A stretch of 31,055 nucleotides of DNA from Schoenoplectus triqueter (lineage: Eukaryota > Streptophyta > Magnoliopsida > Poales > Cyperaceae): NCBI GenBank assembly GCA_964058805.1, contig CAXKVV010000029.1:1-31055 (forward strand), read 5' to 3'. The number at the start of each line of letters is the position of its first letter. Positions within the stretch are counted from its first letter, which is position 1. The notes under the pieces were generated by a model. That model did not search any database, had not been told where the DNA came from, and saw nothing but the letters and a program-made list of their open reading frames with translations. Below, in pieces: positions 28,441 to 31,055 of this stretch. The position numbers and the translations under genes are program-made.

Positions 28441-29590
28441 ATTGGCATTAAGGAAATGCTACTTAAGATAACAACCAATCATATCATGCCAACTCAGCTC
28501 AATTAACCCTAATATGTGCACTAATCAGTTGATAATCACACCTGTGAGCCTAAGCACAGATGACTTACAAATGAGGTCCACTAGTCAGGTTTATGAGCAT
28601 GTGGTGCACAAGCAAACAATAAGCCAAGTTTACACAAATACATTAGCTGAAATTTAAATGAGAGAGAGAAAAATGCATGCACCTGGCGCTTGTGGGCTCT
28701 CACTTTGCACTCTCCTTTTTCTCTGCTTTGATGCATGAACAACGAGTGCAGCTGAACTTGTGGATACCTCTTCTTTCTTCCTTCTCCTTCTCTTCTTCTT
28801 CCCAATCATCTCCACAGCTGCTGGCGCCATCAATGGAGATCAAACAAAGGGCAACACTTCAAGCCAATTGCTTCTAGCCCTAGCTATCTTATGTAAAGGA
28901 GAGAAAATGTGCAAAGTCAGAATTTGAAATAATACAGCATGGAGAGAGATGTGGCAGAGAGAAATATCTCGAGTCAAAACTTTGAACTTACAAATCAAAG
29001 CTTGAAACATGCAATTGATGGCTAGGAGAGCTTCCTAGGCTTCAGACAATGACGTTAAAGAAAGAACTGAGAAGAGTTGTGTGCTGGAAAGGAGAGATGC
29101 ACTAACTCACAACTCGACCCAAAGATGAGTTGATTGAACACTATGCTAGAGCAATCAAATCGATAGGAGAAATGCACAGAGAGTTGCCTGGTACTAAGAG
29201 AATGTGATTGAAGTTTTGAGATGCAAGAAATAAGCAAGGGATCAAGGTGAAAGACTGAGACTTGATTATGAGCCTATGAAGGAAGAAGAATGTAAATTCA
29301 ATCGATTACTACAAAATTGAGCTAAGGGAGTGTACATGCAGTTTATAAAGGAATGAACTAAAGTCTGGAAGGGTCTAGAAGGGGCTAGAAGAGTTTGCAA
29401 AGAAGTGAAGGTTGAGTAGTGGCAAATTAGTAAATAAATTGAAGTTATAACTGCCTCTAGGCACACACAACTTTGGTAATTATGGACTTGATTCAGTGAA
29501 CCATAAGATACAGAAGAAGCAACTTGAGTGAGTGATATGCTAAACCAAGTGTAATTGAAATGTGAAGTCAAATTCAGTCAAACCAACCCA
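28441..29590. other. Non-coding, U3-like region upstream of a TATA box
   Basis: Balanced composition and no convincing protein. A pyrimidine-rich stretch at 28765-28815 creates short Ser-rich frames only. At 29367-29394 the sequence repeats GGGTCTAGAAG and GGGGCTAGAAGAG. The layout (long non-coding stretch, then TATA box, then leader) is like the U3 of a long LTR, but LTR ends cannot be defined. Confidence 0.45.
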
Positions 29591-29594
29591 ACTC

Positions 29595-29604
29595 CTATAT
29601 AAAC
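29595..29604 (+). promoter_or_regulatory. TATA box of an LTR-like or Pol II promoter
   Basis: CTATATAAAC after CCAACCCAACTC, a good plant TATA context, followed about 30 bp on by an A-rich and (GAA)n stretch (29620-29660). No host gene follows in the window. Confidence 0.55.
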
Positions 29605-30572
29605 TCTCAATCGGCAGCAAAAAAAAAAAGAGGAGAAAAAAAAAGAAGAAGAAGAAGCATCTACATAGAGCCTATTACACCACTATACTAACCAAGAGGC
29701 TTAGAGAGCAAGTGAGAAGCTAATTGACTGATTGATCTCAATAAGTGTTGGGAACTCGGTATACACTCAATCCTTTTTCACCATTAATAGTGAATTCAAG
29801 AGTCTAGAACTACACAAAAGAAGAAGAGGCAAGTGTAATCAATGAAAGTCGAGAGTTTGTGATGTAATTGTGCTCAATTTCAATCAATTTCAGTAAAACT
29901 CAGTACTGTCATCTATTCTTTGCGATTTTCTTTTTTAATTCATTCGAATTTCTTATTTTCTCTGATTGAATCTCTTCTCTAAGTTGTCGCCTAATTATCT
30001 AGATTCTTTCTTTGCTATTTCTTTGCTTCTTTCTTGATTGATTGAGCGAATAATGGATTGAATCACATCTGTCAGTAAAGCTAGTCGAAGATCGAGTGAT
30101 CTCCTACCTCAAATTACAGTAATTGATTGATCGAAGGTCACTAACCTCTCAATCTCTGTGTTTCCAAGCAATTGCTTCAAGAATCTAGCTTTGAATCGAG
30201 TAATTGATCAAAATTCTTGAAGTCAATCATTGGAACTCGATAGCAGTACTACAATTAATCAAGCTATCTGTCTTGATTGATGCACATTGCATATGTGACG
30301 AGTTCTGTGTAAAAGAGATTAAAGGAATCTTGCCAATTGATTGGAAACATCGAGTTCAACACTGAATTGGCGATCGGTACTAATGTCAGTTACTATTTCA
30401 TCTTAATTCCAGCAAGAATATGATCAATTACAATGATTGAATCACTGGTTGAATCAATTGAGACTTAGAATTGTGTAAGTGAATCAAAAATTATAAGAAA
30501 TTATGATTGAATAAGTTTAATTTGATCGAGAGAAATGATCGATACTAAAACGGTAAAGTTAGCTAATTGAAC
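29605..30572 (+). other. Putative long transcribed leader, non-coding
   Basis: The (GAA)n tract is followed by about 900 bp rich in TTGATTGATC and AATCAATTGA motifs, with no open frame above about 40 codons. It could be the R-U5 and leader of a retrotransposon, but no standard primer-binding site such as TGGTATCAGAGC is present. Confidence 0.4.
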
Positions 30573-30704
30573 ATGGTGGCACCGGCGATCCACGACACTG
30601 ATGCACGATCGGAGTGTACAGTCTCACTCTCCACACCAAGGCGACGTCGGCCATGGTGGTTGATCTCCGATCATGTCGCCAGAATACCGAGATCATCTCT
30701 CTAG
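30573..30704 (+). CDS. Possible 43-codon ORF in a GC-rich island
   Basis: The ATG at 30573 has a strong context (AACATGG). The frame reads MVAPAIHDTDARSECTVSLS, then an Arg-rich stretch, and stops at TAG 30702-30704. It opens the only GC-rich island (30570-30800) in the region, directly after the long leader. No family is recognised. An overlapping 68-codon frame (30614-30820) is equally unsupported. It might be the broken start of a retrotransposon gag or just chance. Confidence 0.15.
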   Translation: MVAPAIHDTDARSECTVSLSTPRRRRPWWLISDHVARIPRSSL

Positions 30705-30820
30705 TGCGCATCTCAAAGCACGTGAGAAGAGAGACAGAGAAGAACTATCTCAGCACCAATCTCGAAGGATCACACAAATTCTGGAGCAGATCCAAGAGAT
30801 CTGGGATATTAGACGTTTAG

Positions 30821-30980
30821 AAAATTAAAGCAAAGTTCAATCTGGGCCATTGATCCATTCAATATAAATCTCAATTAAATCCAACGGTCTAAATAAAATA
30901 AAGAGTTAAATAAAATATCTGCACTAATCTTAGAATAATATAATGGTCCATATTAAATGCAACATTTGATCAAAAATATT
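30821..30980. other. AT-rich spacer before the terminal repeats
   Basis: No gene recognised; the composition returns to AT-rich. Confidence 0.5.
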
Positions 30981-31055
30981 GTAACGATTCCTTGAATAGT
31001 CATATGATTCATTAAAGCGTTGAACGCTTCACAAAACGTCAACGACGTTTTGACT
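30981..31055. repeat. Second 20-bp array, cut by the window edge
   Basis: Three to four units of 19-20 bp: TTGTAACGATTCCTTGAATA, GTCATATGATTCATTAAAGC, GTTGAACGCTTCACAAAAC and a partial fourth starting GTCAACGACG. They align with GTTATAACGATTCATGAAGA, the consensus of the array at 12559-12968. Two perfect palindromes overlap the last units: AAGCGTT/AACGCTT at 31015-31029 and CAAAACGTC/GACGTTTTG at 31032-31052. The array probably continues beyond the window. Confidence 0.65.

Noticed and set aside
28581..28877. Overlapping small frames on both strands
   Set aside because: Created by a CT-rich low-complexity tract; Ser- or Arg/Lys-rich only, with no domain.
29367..29394. Possible heat-shock elements in GGGTCTAGAAGGGGCTAGAAG
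   Set aside because: The alternating nGAAn/nTTCn spacing needed for a heat-shock element is not met; it is a short direct repeat.
30571..30590. Possible primer-binding site TGGTGGCACCGGCG
   Set aside because: It begins TGG but does not match the commonly used tRNA-complementary sites I know, and no LTR end is defined just upstream.

Overview
The window looks like an intergenic, transposon-filled stretch of a flowering-plant nuclear genome. The background is AT-rich and almost free of open frames. Most recognisable features are plant mobile elements: an L1-type LINE with a C-terminal RNase H, an RTE-type LINE ending in (TTG)n, a tRNA-derived SINE, a CACTA transposon, Mutator-like and hAT-like MITEs and LTR-type promoters. 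No intact host gene, rRNA or complete tRNA gene is visible. The species cannot be named from the sequence. Left part (1-11.4 kb): a 260-bp duplicated block, one copy of which carries a SINE while the other preserves the empty site; a 5'-truncated RTE LINE with a perfect 14-bp target duplication; a Mutator-like foldback MITE with a perfect 9-bp duplication; a second foldback; a 1.18-kb hAT-like non-autonomous element made largely of degenerate short repeats; a foldback MITE abutting a (CA)n(TA)n microsatellite; and a small hAT-like MITE. Middle (11.4-17.6 kb): a 3.3-kb non-autonomous CACTA element with matching 3-bp target duplication and palindromic subterminal repeats. Inside it sits an LTR-like segment with about 17 copies of a 20-bp repeat just upstream of a TATA box. 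To its right are a duplicated ~125-bp block and a Mutator-like MITE with a perfect 10-bp target duplication. LINE (about 17.6-24.7 kb, minus strand): a near full-length, GC-richer L1-type element broken by frameshifts and stops. In its own reading order it holds a 5' leader, two consecutive DUF4283-like ORF1 modules (the second with a CCHC knuckle), an APE-type endonuclease, a reverse transcriptase with an intact YVDD box, a zf-RVT knuckle, RNase H, a 3' UTR and a poly-A tail. Right part (24.7-31.1 kb): a foldback element ending in a perfect palindrome, then about 5 kb of low-coding, repeat-structured DNA that may be a non-coding LTR-type or otherwise unclassified element. It contains a tRNA-Leu-like A box, an array of about 18 short inverted repeats whose arms covary, a 42-bp CACATG/CACGTG-rich array, a TATA box with a long leader, and at the very end the start of a 20-bp array related to the one inside the CACTA element. 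The covarying array and the two 20-bp arrays are the least explained structures and the best candidates for something undescribed.
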